From positions 78,748,001-78,812,000 of the forward strand of contig CM060895.1 in assembly GCA_030762935.1 (NCBI GenBank): a stretch of 64,000 bases of DNA. The letters are read 5' to 3'. The notes under the pieces were generated by a model. It made no database searches. It was not told where the DNA came from and worked only from the letters and a program-made list of their open reading frames with translations. Shown here piece by piece: positions 10,608-21,881 of the stretch. Within the stretch, counting starts at the first letter, position 1. Each line of letters begins with the position of its first letter. This DNA comes from Hymenopus coronatus (lineage: Eukaryota > Arthropoda > Insecta > Mantodea > Hymenopodidae). The position numbers and the translations under genes are program-made.

Positions 10608-11931
10608 TACGAGGTACGTCCAGAAAGGAAGTTCCGTTTCAATTTATCTCCGCTGCAGCGCTGCGATCACAATTCCGCACATGCGCGGTAGACACTCTGT
10701 ATCAAGGAGAAGAAACGTGCGCCATTTTGAGATCGCTGTCAACCACATACGCTTTGTTGTGCTTGTTTACAATGTCGATGTTGATTGAAAATCCCGCCGC
10801 TTGTGAAATCAGATCTGTGAATCGTTTTCTGAATACTAGGAAAGTGAAACCAATTGAAATTTATCGGCAAATTTGCGAAGTTTACGGACAAAATGCGATG
10901 AGTGATTCAATGGTGAGAAGATGGGTCCGACAGTTCAATGAAGGACGTAGTGAAGTGCACGATGAAGAACGAAGTGGGCGTCCATCTTTGGTTACTGAAG
11001 AACTGGTTCACGCGATTGATGACAAGATGCAGGAAAACCGGAAGTTTACAATTAGTGCTCTCGCTATGGAATTTCCCCAAAGTTCACGATCACTAATTCA
11101 TGAAATTGTTACCGAAAAACTGAAATTTGGTAAACTTTGCTCACGTTGGGTACCAAAGATTCTTACTGAGCAACACAAAACAAAACGGATGGGTAGTGCA
11201 CTTCAGTTTTTTAACCCGTTAGGATGAAGACAGCGAAGAATTTCTGACACAGATGAGACTTGGGTTTCTTACGACACCCCTTAAAGTAAGCGGCAATCAA
11301 TGGAATGGAGGCACACTTCATCCCCAGCAAAGGTTAAGCCGAAACAAATATTGACACCTCGAAAAATGATGCGCAGAGTGTTCTGGGACTGGAAAGGCAT
11401 CTTACTCATTGATTTCTTACCGCGTGGTCAAACAATCAAAGCAGATGTTTATTGCGAGACACTTAGGAAATTGCGCCGCGCAATACAGAATAAGCGCCGA
11501 GGATTGCTGTCAAAAGGTGTTGTTTTTCTTCACGACAACGCACGACCACACACTGCAAATGTGACGAAAAACCTCCTACAGGGATTTGGCTGGGACGTGT
11601 TTGACCATCCTCCGTACAGCCCTGACCTCGCTCCTAGCGACTTTCATCTGTTCTTACATCTCAAGTCTTTCCTTGGCGGTCAACACTTCAACAATGACGA
11701 AGAGCTGAAAGAAAATGTTTCCAACTTTTTGAAGACACAGGCGGCAAACTTCTATGAAGAAGGTATACAAAAACTTGTGCCACGCTATGACAAATGCCTG
11801 CAAAATTTCGGCAGTTATGTGAAAAAATAGTTTAAGAGTTGTAGAATTTTATGCAATAAATAATTATTCTGTATCTGTACACAATTTAATGTTATTACCA
11901 AACGGAACTTGTTTTCTGGACGTACCTCGTA
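10608..11931 (+). mobile_element. Mariner-family DNA transposon
   Basis: About 1.32 kb with terminal inverted repeats. The left end reads TACGAGGTACGTCCAGAAA and the right end is its complement, with the match extending through a GTTCCGTTT block at both sides. It sits at a TA target, as mariners do, and interrupts an R repeat cleanly. Inside is a mariner transposase frame broken by a frameshift and stops, so the copy cannot move on its own. The well-preserved ends contrast with the more decayed copies at 50075-51353 and 59095-60215. Confidence 0.93.
10770..11830 (+). pseudogene. Mariner transposase, disrupted
   Basis: The start chosen is the ATG at 10770 (MSMLIENPAAC); the open frame extends upstream only into the terminal repeat. 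The N-terminal part has the HTH region and 'WVRQFNEGRSEVHDEERSGRP', the usual mariner linker motif. A shift near 11210 and an in-frame stop near 11220 follow. The first catalytic Asp motif (TDETW, near 11250) lies in another frame with a TAA shortly after at 11282. From 11300 the frame is open to 11830 and carries 'HDN' and 'SPDLAPSDFHLF' with 34 residues between the two Asp residues, the D34D signature of mariner. The family's usual length is about 345 residues, and nearly all of it is present in pieces. Confidence 0.92.
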
Positions 11932-12021
11932 TTTTTGGTGAAATCTCGACATTAAATTGTAATTCAGTACCTCCTCTAGCTACTATGCACATCATGTGTA
12001 CATACGTGCTATAGAAAGAAA

Positions 12022-12871
12022 TAATTAAAACCCTCTAATGGTTACGTAAAATGGCTGGAGGTCTATATAGAAGTTTTTGGTTCACAAACCAGCGTTAACA
12101 GTCGCTTTAATATAAAAAAGGTAATTTGGCACCACGGTTTGGCATGGTTTAAATATTTCCACTTAATAATACAAATGGTTCTATAATACTATTTGAACAA
12201 TATCTTGACCATACAAAGAAAACAAACACATCAATACTAAACAATGATACGTCCCGAGTAGTTTCAACCTACATATCTAAGTTTATTTTTCTCATCGAAA
12301 ATACATTACAATAATTTAATTAGGGCAACACAGTTCATTTTCAATTACATTCAGTTTTAAATTACATGGGAAATAACTGGTGAATAATTGCACGTGGCAA
12401 GTTCCTATTTTGATGCCGTATTATGATTAGGTACACATTTTGATGACATGTCATGACTCTTTATAGGAATGTAACACAGATACACAGTTATGAGAGGTTT
12501 ATCATAATGCTAGATTTAGGCATTAAATGGCTAAGTTGGTAACTTGGGTTGAAGTCAGTTGAATGTATAGAGAGGACAGTGATCATAGATGGGAACTATA
12601 TGGTGCTTGCACATCCTGTGGACCAACTCTGTTCTACATATCCAATAAGCTTACCAATAGTTACTTTCCAAATAAACGTATCTGACAGATAAGCAACACT
12701 CTAGTTATATAATCAGTAGACCTCCTCTAGAGTTATCCAATAGCATACATTATGATATGCTAAATATTCCATTTGGAATTCAAATGAAGCGCTCCAATTT
12801 GGGAATTCGTAAACTAGAAAACAAAAGGGAATTTCTAATGAACCAAACAGCAAATAAAATTAAAGTTGGTA
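12022..12871. other. No recognisable feature
   Basis: AT-rich spacer between R copies with no repeat match or exon that I can identify. Confidence 0.45.
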
Positions 12872-13769
12872 TTTTACTTTCTCTAGAACGTATGTATAAA
12901 GTGGATAGAGAAAGTATTGTATTCCACCCAAAACTTCGACAGGAGATTTCTCTCCAAATACATGTTTTAACATACCCTGAATCCAAAAAAGGCATTTTTA
13001 GAAACATGTCGTATGTGTGTGAGAGTGTGTGTGTATGTGTGTGTATGCGTGTCAGTGCAGCATAGCTGTAAAACGAAAAGAGGTTAAGTACCAAACTTGG
13101 TATTTAAGTTCAGTATCTTCGAAGGATGAATATTTTAAACAAAATCCCCCACCAACAATTACACTTTACATAGAAAAAGAACTGAAACCTGTGTTTTACT
13201 CAAAAATGGCGTAAACTATTTTGATAAAAGTATCGTATATTAAATATATTTACATCACAAATAAAATTCATATTTTGTATTTTCTGGGAATAGCCTCTGA
13301 AGACTTCTTTATTTTGGATGAGTTTAGCAGAACTTTACATAACTGTTAACTGTAAGAAATAGACAAAAAACTTACTACACAAAAAAATGTAGATCTCGTT
13401 AAAGCACATAATTTAGTTCATATATGTTTTTCTTTTAAAGTGGGTGTTTTCGAGATATTCCTTGTTTCGTTTCAATTTTAAACTACGTAACTTTTCACAA
13501 AAGGGAAGACGTCTCTCTTATTTTATTGCTGGCCATGCAAAGCGAACCGAACTTCAGTTGTCGAGCACAGCGACCAGATTTTAAAATATTTGACACTTGC
13601 TTTAGCCTAGTATATGTCCTTATTTCTCTTCTACTTGCAAATTATAAACGCAATTCTGCTAATGTTTATCTCCATTAGCATGACGTAGATAAAAGAATAA
13701 TTTTTAGTAAGAAAATTTGTTTGTGAAACAGCTGCGAAAGTTATGTGAATGGAACACATCACATTTTTT
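12872..13769 (+). repeat. R repeat, near full-length
   Basis: Starts T4-ACTTTCTCTAG and ends 'GGAACACATCACATTTTTT'. A TG microsatellite (13014-13052) sits in the family's usual place. Opposite-strand frames rich in His/Thr at 12780-13094 are translations of this microsatellite, not genes. Confidence 0.85.
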
Positions 13770-15498
13770 GTTTTCTGTTCTAAAGTTCTTATGATGGTTT
13801 CATATATAGTCTGAAATATTGCTATTTTGTTTTCTTATCTTATTTGCTGATAGGTTATGTAACTTCAAAAATATTGAAAATGTAAAATCTGTTGTAGTAT
13901 TTGATTTTCAATAATAATTTTATATCTTATTTCATACTTTAAATAAATAACATTATTTTCTGTTTATTTACTGAAAGTTTGCAATCATATCTGCTGGAAA
14001 TAATTTGCCAAAATTTTGCCAGAAGTATTTTACCTATTAGCATTTATGTTTACTATATTTATACTTTTTTAAACCTTTTATACTACACATTATGGAATGG
14101 GGTATTCCTGTGTGACCATCGTTATGCCTTTAAAATGAATACAGTGAAGTGTCTTCAAAAAAAACCTGTTTATTACGCAATATAATTGCTGTTCTCTGAA
14201 TTCAGCGTTCCTATTATAAATCCATCCAATTTTTTATATTGTTTTACTGAAATATTTGCACAAAAACAAAATATATTTGCTTTGTACGCATCAACATCAT
14301 TAAAAAACTAAACGAGCTGACTGACGTGCTTGTTCGAGCTAAAACGTTTAACAGCAGCAGCTTCCAGTCACAGAAACAATTTTGGCCCAAGGTTGTACCA
14401 GATGGGGTTTGCAGATATCCCTTCGTGTTTAAAAGAGTTGCAGAACTCAACTATTTCAAACTAAAACGAGTTAGTACAGATCTAGCGAAAGCTACCTTTG
14501 TTTTACACCTCTTAATGAGAGCCACCCTCTCACCGTCTCCGCTGATGAGCAAGAGGGGTAAAACGAAGGCCGCTCAGCCAGTTCCTCACTTAACCGGTTT
14601 TAAATTGAAATGGCCCCGGTGAGTTCTACAACTCCTTTAACGCACGAAAGGATATCTGCACAGGTCAAATAGGAACAGTTGGTCCACCAGGTGCAACTGA
14701 TTGATAAAAAATATCCAAATTGGCAGCAGAGTGTAGCTTTATGATCAAAATACAATTAAAAGTACTATCAGCAATGATTTTGTGAGATGAAAATTATTTT
14801 TTTGCTTGCTCTTTTTATAGTTTCAATTAGTGCTATAATTATTAAATATTTTATACAAATATTATTTTAAGATACATATTCTTCCAAATTGTCATTAAAA
14901 TTACCGGTATTGTAGTATTTTATTTCATTTTAGACGCTAATATGCTATATTATACACTTGTTTAAATTGAATCACCCCCCCCCCTCCCGATCATGACATT
15001 GTATTGTGTTAGAACAAAGCTGTATTAATAATTTCTGTAGCAATTGCTAGTAAATAAATAAATAATCTTCAAAGAATAATACTTTAACCAGAATCTTTCC
15101 TTTGATAAATGCAATCTCGCATCAACAGAAGGTGAATCAATCCGCCTAAGCCAGATTTTACTGAAGCGATGCTAGCAGGCAACTGATCACTGTAAGCTAT
15201 TGCAGGCCTGCCAAACCTGTAAGGAAACATCTGCCAGCGACATCTCCCTAAGCGGTAGTTTTAACATTCTCTCTCTCTTACTCCTTCGATTTTTCCTATG
15301 TTATTGTGCTGCGAGGGGGGAATGTGTGAATGAACAAATGATAGCAAAGCAGCCATGGAGGGTGTGAAGCAAACAAACATGCCCATTCACCCTCAGGAAA
15401 CAAATTACCTAGTTACCTCAGGGCGGTGTGATGTTGACATTTATCAGCAGCCCAGTCCATCGCGCGTTTCACTAAGAAGAACTGCTACACAAAGGGAG
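13770..15498. other. Unassigned AT-rich DNA
   Basis: Long AT-rich stretch with a C-run at 14977-14986. Frames of 68-98 residues at 13979-14185 and 14326-14622 have no recognisable domains. The stretch 15300-15500 runs into the tandem array that follows. Confidence 0.4.
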
Positions 15499-15691
15499 CA
15501 AGGAAAACCTTCGAGGGGGAATTTTATTTATATACGGAGAATAAAGGTAAAAACCTCTCCCTTGTTTTTATTCCGGACTTCAGGGATAATCTGAAAATCG
15601 ACATGAGTGAAAACATTCCTCTGATGTTATATGGAAGTCCATAAAAATTACTGAGTACATAAATGTAGAGCATTTTCGCCGGTCCCCATGG

Positions 15692-15893
15692 CCGCGCTCG
15701 CTAAAGTGTGTCGCTTTGGAGATTCGTGGCACAGGGGATCATGGATTTGAGTCCCGCTTGGGCATTGGTAATTTATATGTTTGTGGAATGTGTATATGTG
15801 TGAGGAAACAACAAACACAGTAAACAGGTTAGGAAGAAAAGGGTATACAGCGCCCTAGTCCCGACCAGACCCCGGAATTGTATTTAAAAAAAA
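15692..15893 (+). repeat. SINE-C (tRNA-derived), copy 1
   Basis: Head 'GGTCCCCATGGCCGCGCTCG', then 'CTAAAGTGTGTCGCTTTGG' and a B-box-like 'GGATTTGAGTCCC'. Body 'TTTATATGTTTGTGGAATGTG' equivalents, ending 'CAGCGCC...TGTATTT' and an A-rich tail. The same head-body-tail order recurs at 16112 and 52983. Confidence 0.75.
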
Positions 15894-16111
15894 AGAGAGA
15901 GAAAAAAAGGGGGGGAGTAGCGAAAGCCTTCGAGGGGTAATTTTATTTAGGTATATACGGAGAATAAAGGTAAAAACCTCTCCCTTGTTTTTATTCCGGA
16001 CTTCAGAATTATCTTAAAACCGACAGAAATAAAGATCATCAGTGAAAATATTCCTGTGATGTTATATAGAAGTCCATAAAATTACTGAGTACATAAATGT
16101 AGAGCATATTC

Positions 16112-16350
16112 GTAGGTTCCCATGAACGAGCTCGCTAAAGTGTCGCGCTTTGGTGATTCTTGGCGCAGGGGATCGTGGGTTTGAGTTTCCCCTTGGGCAT
16201 GGGTGGTTTATATGTTTGTGAAATGTGTATATGTGTGTGTGTGCATCGAAAGAAAACAGTAAAAGACGGAAATCAAACAGAAAACACAGTAAACAGGTTA
16301 GGAACTTGAAAAAAAGTATACAGCGCCGGAGTCTCAGGCTCCGAAAATGT
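16112..16350 (+). repeat. SINE-C (tRNA-derived), copy 2
   Basis: Carries 'CTCGCTAAAGTGTCGCGCTTT', 'GGCGCAGGGGATCGTGGGTT' and the B-box-like 'GGGTTTGAGTTTCC', ending 'CAGCGCCGGAGTC...TGTATTTAAA'. It was copied as part of the tandem array rather than inserted independently. Confidence 0.75.
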
Positions 16351-16560
16351 ATTTAAAAAAAGGGGGGAGCAAGGAAAACCGGGGAATTTTATTTATATAG
16401 GGAGAATAAAGGTAAAAACCTCTCCCTTGTTTTTATTCCGGACTTTAGGGATAACCTGAAAATCGACAGGAATAAAGGTCATGAATGAAAACATTCCTCT
16501 GATGTTATATAGAAGTCCATAAAAATGACTGAGTGTATAAATGTAGAGCATGTTTCCAAA

Positions 16561-17775
16561 CGGTACCAAATCCATAAAATTCGAAAATTTTAGATAGGCA
16601 GGTATCTTTTTTGGCGTCAACTTATTAAGTTACCAGCTGCCCAAGACTTCGCAAGGGTGGCGTACCTAATGAAAACACAGACAAAATCTTCCGTTTACAG
16701 CACGACCATGGAATGATATAAAATTACAATTAAATAATTTGACAATACTTTGTTGTAATGCCTTGTAATGTACATTTCTCGTTTTTCCTTCCGGAGAGAA
16801 AACAAGTAGCGCCGATGGTTTGCCGACTCCATCTAGCACGCAGCGTACAACTGCCCACACGGCAATTCAAGGTTTATTGCACACACTTCTAACGATTGAT
16901 CTTTGGATTTATTGTCATTGCAAATGCAAGACGCACCGAAAACTGAACATTCTTAAATTCAAAAGGAAAGTCAGTTGGCATTAGTGGTATTCTTGAAATA
17001 AGCACATTCTCGCCTTTGAACCTTTCTATGATTATAGAGGCTTAAATCATATGTTTCATAAGTTTTTTTAACAGGAGTCTTGTTCCGCATAATTGTCACC
17101 GAGTCAACACAACTGTAAATTGTCCTGGAAAATCCAATGAATTTAGAAATTCAGTTGGATAGTTGACGACTTCATTTGGATCGGTAATGGAACCGATCGA
17201 CTTAAATAAATGTAATTTCTATCAATTTTACTCTGAATTTTTATTTTCAAATCATCTGCATTCTTATTAGTTGCTTCTAAAATGGCTCCTTCGTTCAACC
17301 AAGCATGTTTGTTTAATCAATATTGGGAACACTTTTGAAATGCATTCTTCCTTTGACGTTTTGAAGTGAAAACAATTTGGTGGAAACGAAATGAGGCCAG
17401 TAGAAGTGTCAGTAGGAATTTTCCCGTTGCAAATGACTAATTATGCCTTTGCATCTGAAGAGCGCAATGATCTACATAATGTGGCATATATATCGTAGTT
17501 CGTATTGCTTAACGGAGACAGTCTGCGCATCCATAATGTAGTGTGGAACCACTGCCATTTGGCGGCTATTAACCCATTGCGTTCCCTTGGTACTGCATGC
17601 TGCTTCATATTATGAGACATTAAAAGCTTTCCCGTACGAATTTTAAACGTTTTGTTTTTCACAAACCTTATCGTAATAAAAAAAAAAAACAAAAACAAAA
17701 CAAACAAAACAAAAAAAATCGTTCAATTGGTGGAGTCGTTCGGAAGTGACGCGCGTACATACATTTTGGCGATTC
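16561..17775. other. Unassigned DNA
   Basis: No repeat family or exon recognised. An A-rich tract with C interruptions lies at about 17677-17717, directly upstream of an R copy. Confidence 0.4.
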
Positions 17776-18628
17776 ATTTTTACTTTCTCTACACTCTACA
17801 TAGTGTATAGAGAAGGTCTAGTAATGCATCAAAAAATTCGATACCGAGATTTCGCCAGAAATACATGCTTTGGGTCCCATTGACTCCAAAAAAGGCATTT
17901 TTGGAAAAAGGTCCGTGTACGTATGTGTCAGTGGACAGCGTAGCTCAAAAATGAAAAGACGGTTGAATACCAAACTTGGTATTTAATTTTGGTATCTTCC
18001 AAGGATGCGACACGAAGATTTTCAAGAGAATCTCCCCACCTTTAGCTACACTTTACATGGAAATAGTTTTAAAAAATTAGTTTTTCTTTAAAATGGCTCT
18101 AACGGGTTTGATTAAAATATCTTATACTTAAGATACTTGTTTACATGCCAAATAAAATATATATCTTGAATTTTCTGGGAATAGCCTCTAAAGACTTGTT
18201 TAATCTGGATGATTTTTATTGAATTTTGCATAACTAGTAAATCTTTGCATAGCTTTGCATAAGAGATAGACAAAACTTACTACAGAAAGTGTAGATCACG
18301 ATAAAACACACAATTTATGTCAAACACATTTTTGGTGGACTTGATCATTTTTGAGATATTCCTTGTTATTAGTTTCAGATTTTAAAACCTTTTTCATACA
18401 GGAATTTGTCAACGCGTATCCGTACATCACATAGGAACCAGCTTTTGACTGTCACTTTAACCTATGGTACTCACTTATTTCGCTTCCATTTACAAGCAAA
18501 CAAGTAATAAGACTGTTTATGCTCATGTTTCTCGATTAGGATGAAGTAAATAGAAGCATCAGCTGTTTAACAATAGTTTGTTGTAGAAATATTGAGAAAT
18601 TCATATGAATGGAACACATCAAAATTTT
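17776..18628 (+). repeat. R repeat, full-length copy
   Basis: T5-ACTTTCTCTACAC start with a strong hairpin (ACTTTCTCTACAC / GTGTATAGAGAAGG) and 'GAACACATCAAAATTTT' end. The microsatellite is nearly absent here (17908-17935 shows only a few TG steps), so its length varies strongly between copies. Confidence 0.87.
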
Positions 18629-18991
18629 GTATATATATAGATTACAAGAAGAAAAAAAAAACGCACTGAATGGGTCGTTGACTGTGCATGCATATATCAG
18701 ATACAAGTTAAAGGTGATAAAAAGAAACAAAAGAGAGCAAAGAAAAATTAAGAGGAAAACATAGAGATAAATTACTCTGATTGTTTGAACAAATTTGATC
18801 TGAATTTGTGCACTTTAGTCAGGAAATTGCCAGTGTTTTGCCAGTTCCTCTGGTCAGCCAATAGATCCCAAAATGCAACATTCCTTCTAGTGGGTCTTAC
18901 TTTTTTTTTTTTAGTTTAGTTGTTCACTGGTTCTCCCACTGTTCATATTCCGCCAAAATATGCGTCTTCATCCAAATCAAGAATGCGCAGA

Positions 18992-19264
18992 GACTGCCTC
19001 CGTGGTCGAGTGGTCAGCGAGCTGACTTCTCACCCGGGGCTCCCGGGTTCGATTTCCGGCTGGGGCGGGGAATTTTTCTTTAACCGGAATTATTCCCTAT
19101 CCCCCATACAGTCTGGAAGTATGAATGTGAGAGTGAATGTGCGTGTGTTTAGTAATATAAAGTTTAACCTAATGTTCTGAACCTACAGTTTCACAAGTGA
19201 AAGCCCCCGATATGACCATTGATGTTAAAGGGGCTATACAAATGAAGCAAAAAAAAAAAAAAAA
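18992..19264 (+). repeat. SINE-A (tRNA-derived) with poly(A) and target duplication
   Basis: The tRNA-like head has A box TGGTCGAGTGG and B box GGTTCGATTTCC. The body contains 'GGGGAATTTTTCTTTAACC' and 'AAAGCCCCCGATATGACC', ending 'GTTAAAGGGGCTATACAAAT' and poly(A). The target duplication GCGCAGA lies at 18985-18991 and 19265-19271, which shows retroposition and fixes both ends. Confidence 0.92.
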
Positions 19265-19414
19265 GCGCAGAAGCTGCTGTTAAGCTGCATCACATTCACA
19301 CTCTTAACTAACTTTATAATGTAAAATTTATTTTTTCTCTAAACCTGATGTAGGTATTCCATTCACTTTCTTTACTTGGATAACCAACTTCTGTCCTACG
19401 CACAGCTTGTGTGA

Positions 19415-20251
19415 AAAAATCTGATGTGTTTCACTCCATGACTTTCTCTACATCTCTGCAACAAATTATTGTTAATAAACTAATACTTCTATTTAATTCA
19501 TGCTAATCGAGAAAAAAGCTTAGCAGAAATAGTTTTATTACTTGCTTTGTTATAAGTAGAAGCGAAATAAGGGAGTACCATAGATTAAAGTGATAGCAAA
19601 AGCTGCTTACTATGTGACTGAAGTTCCTTTGTTTGTATGGACACGAGCTGATAAATTCCTGTATGAGAAAACCTGAAACCCAAAACAAGGAATATCTAAG
19701 AAACGATCAACTGTACGAAAAAAATGTATATAACATAAATTGTGTGTTTTAATGTGCTCTACATTTTTTGTGTGGTTAGTTTTTGTCTATCTCTTACGGT
19801 TTAGCAGTTATACAAAATTCCGTAAAATTCATCTTGAATAAAGTAGTCTTCAGTGGTCTTCTCAAAAAATTCAAGATGTACATTCTATTTGTTAGGTATA
19901 TATCTTTTATATACGATATTTTAATCGGAATCATTAGAGCCATTTTTGAGAAAATAAACATTTTCGAAAAAAGTTCAATGTACAGGTTAGCTTCGTGTCA
20001 CATACTTGGAAAATACTAAACTTAAATACCAAGTTTTGATTTTACCGACTTTTCATATTTGAGTTATCGCGTTCACAGGCAAAAGGACACACGGATACAA
20101 ACACACACACGGGCCTTTTTCTGAAAATGCTTTTTTTGAATACACAGAACCCTAAAACATATATTTCCAGTGAAATCTCGGTATCGAATTTTTGGGTGGA
20201 GTGCGATACCTTCTCAATACACTATGTACATAGTACGAGTAGAGAAAGTAA
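19415..20251 (-). repeat. R repeat, full-length copy
   Basis: Starts A6-TCTGATGTGTTTC and ends 'GTAGAGAAAGT' then A5. The CA block (20090-20112) and 'CCAAGTTTTG' palindrome relic are present. Flanked by an A run on both sides. Confidence 0.86.
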
Positions 20252-20261
20252 AAAGAATCAA

Positions 20262-21225
20262 ATTGACAATTTCCATACCTGTTCCGCAAAGAAATTGTTT
20301 TTATATCTACATCGAGCTAATCGAGTAAAACTATTATTGTATTATTACTTGCTTCCTTATACGTAGAAGGGAAATAAGATTATACACTAGAAGAACAAAG
20401 CAACAGCTTAATCTTTTAAAAGCAATGGTCTCTATGTGAAACAATTGAAATTCGATTCTGTTTGCATGCCCAGGAGTAAAACAAAGAGATAAAAAACTGC
20501 CTCCATGTCGAGTGGTCAGTGAGCTGACTTCTCGCTCGGAGGCCTCGGGTTCGAATCCTGGCTGGGGTGGGGAATTTTTCTTTAATCACAATCGTTCCTT
20601 ATTCCCCACAGAGTCTGAAAGTACGAACAAGTACGAAGATTGAATGTGTGTTTGAAAGAAATAAAGTGATTAAAGCCCAATATAAAAAAAGGCTGCAGAC
20701 TATAAGTTGTTTCTAAAGTTAAGCCCCCGATATGACTTTAGATGTTAAAAGGGGCTATTTAAATTAAACAAACAATAAAATAGAGAGATGCGAAACGAAG
20801 GATGACACCCTGTTTGATAAAACTTTAATTAGTTCTAAACTGAAAACAATAACAAGGGACATCTCGGAAGTGGTTAACTCTACAAAAGAAAGTAAACATA
20901 TTTGTGTATTTGAATTAAATCTATATTTTTTATGTCCACCTCTCACGATTTGTCCGAGATATAAAAATCACCTAGAATGGAGATGTCTTCAGAGGCTGTT
21001 CTCAGAAAATGCAAGATATATGTTTCGTTTGCCAATAAACAACTACAACATACAGTATTCTTAATCAAAATCGCTAGAGCAAGTTTTAAAAAATAAACAT
21101 TTTCTAAGAATGCTACATGTAAAGAAGAGTAGGATTTTCCCGAAAATCTTCATATTACATCCTTGGAAGATACTAAAACTAAATAGTAAGATGTTTGGTT
21201 TTAAAATTTAAAATTTTCGGGCTGT
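20262..21225 (-). repeat. R repeat, truncated copy split by SINE-A
   Basis: Lies directly behind the previous R copy and lacks the first bases and the hairpin end. It is interrupted at about 20497-20772 by a SINE-A. The R sequence continues on both sides of the SINE ('CAGGAGTAAAACAAAGAGAT' before, 'GAAACGAAGGATGACACC' after). Confidence 0.8.
20497..20772 (+). repeat. SINE-A (tRNA-derived) inside R
   Basis: Head 'CTGCCTCCATGTCGAGTGGT' with A box mutated by one base and B box GGTTCGAATCC intact. Tail 'AAAGCCCCCGATATGAC' and 'GTTAAAAGGGGCTATTTAAA'. A short AGAGAT repeat lies on both sides and may be the target duplication. Confidence 0.88.
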
Positions 21226-21229
21226 TTTG

Positions 21230-21690
21230 CCGTGGTCTGTAGGTTAAAATATGTTCAGTTAAAATATTTCTACCTAACGTAACGTTTCGTCCCTGTCTGT
21301 GGGGGACATCTTCAGAGGCACTGCACTCACGTCGCTAACTCTTTCCGATTTCCTTTCCAACATTTCGCCTTAATTCATTTCCCCACCATCTTTAAAGTGT
21401 GCTTCCAGGTTCGTGGTGTATGGCAGTGTGGGCAAATGGCGCGGATGCATGCCCATAGAAACCAACTACCTGCTAGGTCGATGGGTCACCTGCGCGTCCT
21501 CTCTGGAGTAGGAGGAGTAATCGGGGTTGGGAATATTAGGGACTTCTGCGTGTCTCTGGTAGTCTGTCTGCTTGTGGCCTGCGCCTCCATTGCTTTTCTC
21601 ACCTCATCTCCTGGGGGTGTTAGACACACTAGATCTGCATAGGTCGAAGCTTGTGAGGGATCACCTGCTGCTTTATACCCTTTCCTCTTT
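21230..21690 (-). mobile_element. Penelope-like element terminal fragment (candidate)
   Basis: A GC-richer block reading right to left. It starts near a 'GGTATAAAGCAGCAGGTGAT' segment and ends with a hammerhead-type motif at 21271-21320. Penelope-like elements carry such ribozymes in their terminal repeats. No reverse transcriptase or GIY-YIG nuclease frame remains, so the assignment rests on the ribozyme fold and the 'GGGACGAAACGT' signature. The 81-residue frame on the other strand is probably incidental. Confidence 0.55.
21271..21320 (-). ncRNA. Hammerhead ribozyme motif, type I, minimal stem III
   Basis: Read on the minus strand: stem I 5' strand UGCCU (21320-21316), core CUGAAGA (CUGANGA consensus, 21315-21309), one extra U (21308), stem II GUCCC/GGGAC (21307-21303 with 21293-21289), core GAA (21288-21286), stem III ACG-UUA-CGU (21285-21277), cleavage base U (21276), stem I 3' strand AGGUA (21275-21271). 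Stem I pairs over five positions including one G-U. The extra U before stem II is a departure from the ideal core. A short stem III is known for Penelope and retrozyme hammerheads. Activity is untested. Confidence 0.65.
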
Positions 21691-21881
21691 GTTTATTTCT
21701 TTATTGTTTTTGTATGGTTTAAAATAATTAATTTCCAATTCAAAACAAAAATAATAAACTGTAACCTTATTTATTCAACTGTAACTTTTTCGTATAATTA
21801 ACTTACGCAACGATATAATACCTATATAGTGTTTTCATATGCATTTTATTAGAGCTTTACAGATCATAAAAATCATAAAAA

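Larger units (their letters stand above)
9091..12021 (-). repeat. R repeat (outer copy) interrupted by R and by mariner
   Basis: The outer R copy runs 9091-9815, resumes at 10570-10607, and resumes again at 11932-12021. Its first gap holds a complete R copy and its second a mariner. Removing both restores the usual order: CA microsatellite, 'CCTTTTTCTAAAAATGG', 'CGGACTCAGGGGAC', 'AAACATA', 'TTTTTGGTGAAATCTCGACAT', then the terminal hairpin. The hairpin end is decayed ('ATAGAAAGAAATAATTAAAA'). Confidence 0.85.
15499..16560 (+). repeat. Three-unit tandem array built around SINE-C
   Basis: A ~190-base segment ('GGAGAATAAAGGTAAAAACC', 'TCCCTTGTTTTTATTCCGGA', 'GATGTTATAT.GAAGTCCATA', 'AAATGTAGAGCAT') occurs three times, starting near 15499, 15919 and 16369. 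In the first two units it is followed by a SINE-C copy; the third lacks it. Unit length is about 420-450 bases. Units differ by point changes and small indels, so the duplications are not very recent. Confidence 0.85.

Noticed and set aside
10460..10769. N-terminal extension of the transposase frame upstream of 10770
   Set aside because: This part translates the R microsatellite (His/Thr run) and the mariner terminal repeat. Mariner proteins start near the ATG at 10770.
14326..14622. 98-residue frame and the opposite-strand 68-residue frame as an exon
   Set aside because: Both strands are open over the same stretch and neither shows family features or plausible splice borders.
18992..19264. 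Possible functional tRNA gene
   Set aside because: The A and B boxes belong to a SINE head. The cloverleaf is incomplete, and the copy has a SINE body, poly(A) tail and target duplication.
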